Below, piece after piece: positions 63,740 through 64,000 of a stretch of DNA of 64,000 nucleotides. The notes beneath the pieces were generated by a model. That model saw only the letters and a program-made list of their open reading frames with translations. It ran no database searches and was not told where the DNA came from. The stretch comes from Serpens sp964410065 (lineage in GTDB: Bacteria > Pseudomonadota > Gammaproteobacteria > Pseudomonadales > Pseudomonadaceae), in assembly GCA_964410065.1 (NCBI GenBank), contig CAYPFO010000010.1:19805-83804 (forward strand). The letters run 5' to 3'. The first letter of the stretch is position 1. Each line of letters begins with the position of its first letter. A program made the translations under genes and the position numbers.

Positions 63740-63966
63740 GGCTCATCCTCCATCCAGTGGTGTCAGTGAAGTGGGCGTGTTTCTAACCCAATGGGCGCAA
63801 AGCGCCGGAGGGCGGTTTTTAGAGCGCGAAGTGTGGCTGCTCTTGAAGATCTCAGCCTTACATCATCCTCTCAGACGTACTCTCAATATCATTGCCGCAA
63901 CAATCATTAGGCTGTCTAGTCCTGAAATAGGTTTACACCTTTCGAGACCGGGTCCACACCTCAGAG

Positions 63967-64000
63967 CGCCTGATGCACGGCATCAGGCGTTTTGTATTTC
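63967..64000 (+). terminator. Terminator-like hairpin at the window end
   Basis: CGCCTGATG / CATCAGGCG with loop CACGG, then TTTTG. It follows about 230 bases without a gene upstream of the RAYT start, in which TGTCTAGTCCTGAAATAGG and a run to GGGTCCACACCTC look like the border of an insertion element that continues past the window (uncertain). Confidence 0.55.

Overview
The window is GC-rich, gene-dense DNA of a gammaproteobacterium, most likely Pseudomonas sensu lato. Evidence: an MvaT-type H-NS protein next to purU and sbcB, a braCDEFG branched-chain amino acid transporter, the cheR-cheV / flgA-flgM-flgN-flgZ flagellar locus, several Pseudomonas-type small families (DUF5064, DUF2288) and several families of short palindromic repeats. 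I place it by protein resemblance and remembered gene order only; no database search was made. I see no tRNA, rRNA, CRISPR array, prophage or large genomic island. Most of the window is core chromosome.

Layout. 1-1.2 kb: end of a glyoxylate/tartronate-semialdehyde operon (hyi partial, glxR). 1.3-2.1 kb: two small conserved proteins. 2.3-7.2 kb: braC, a terminator-like hairpin, then the overlapping genes braD-E-F-G. 7.3-9.3 kb: a LemA/TPM-domain envelope operon. 9.5-14.1 kb: flagellar and chemotaxis genes, with a sigma-54-type promoter at flgA and a FliA-type promoter at flgM. 14.1-21 kb: MFS carrier, glutamine-synthetase-like ligase and two chemoreceptors flanking a decayed methyltransferase gene. 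21.2-25.5 kb: RND efflux adaptor and pump. 25.6-30 kb: purU, mvaT, sbcB and a PilZ protein. 30-37.7 kb: envelope lipoproteins, universal stress protein, pyruvate kinase, class I fumarase and a DJ-1/PfpI protein. 37.8-46.5 kb: phospholipase D-like protein with YceI, a P-type ATPase, an acyl-CoA-dehydrogenase-like protein, CvfB, a PQQ-type sugar dehydrogenase and an unusual pseudouridine synthase. 46.7-48.1 kb: a protealysin-like metalloprotease with its emfourin-type inhibitor. 49-53.5 kb: the very large helicase Lhr. 53.7-57 kb: a DUF2231 membrane protein with a lipoprotein sugar dehydrogenase, and a DASS carrier. 57.3-59 kb: a less GC-rich cluster of three small membrane proteins. 59.4-63 kb: a MoaD/ThiS-like carrier with a BNR-repeat protein, a homocysteine methyltransferase and two unknowns. 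63-63.7 kb: a REP-associated tyrosine transposase (RAYT).

The most interesting signals are mostly in the repeats and in small departures from family norms. Two copies of an 85-bp palindromic repeat lie in frame inside lhr, exactly 120 bp apart, and a diverged relative lies upstream of the RND operon. A pseudouridine synthase has Glu where the catalytic Asp should be. The predicted sigma-54 start site for flgA falls on its ATG, suggesting a leaderless message. Two TTTTGACGTCA palindromes lie 22 bp apart upstream of a chemoreceptor. A RAYT gene has tandem repeats at its 3' end, and a related hairpin lies about 7.5 kb away. The MoaD-like/BNR pair and the 57.3-59 kb membrane cluster are the best candidates for poorly characterised biology. 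No complete, obviously new multi-gene defence or biosynthetic system is evident.
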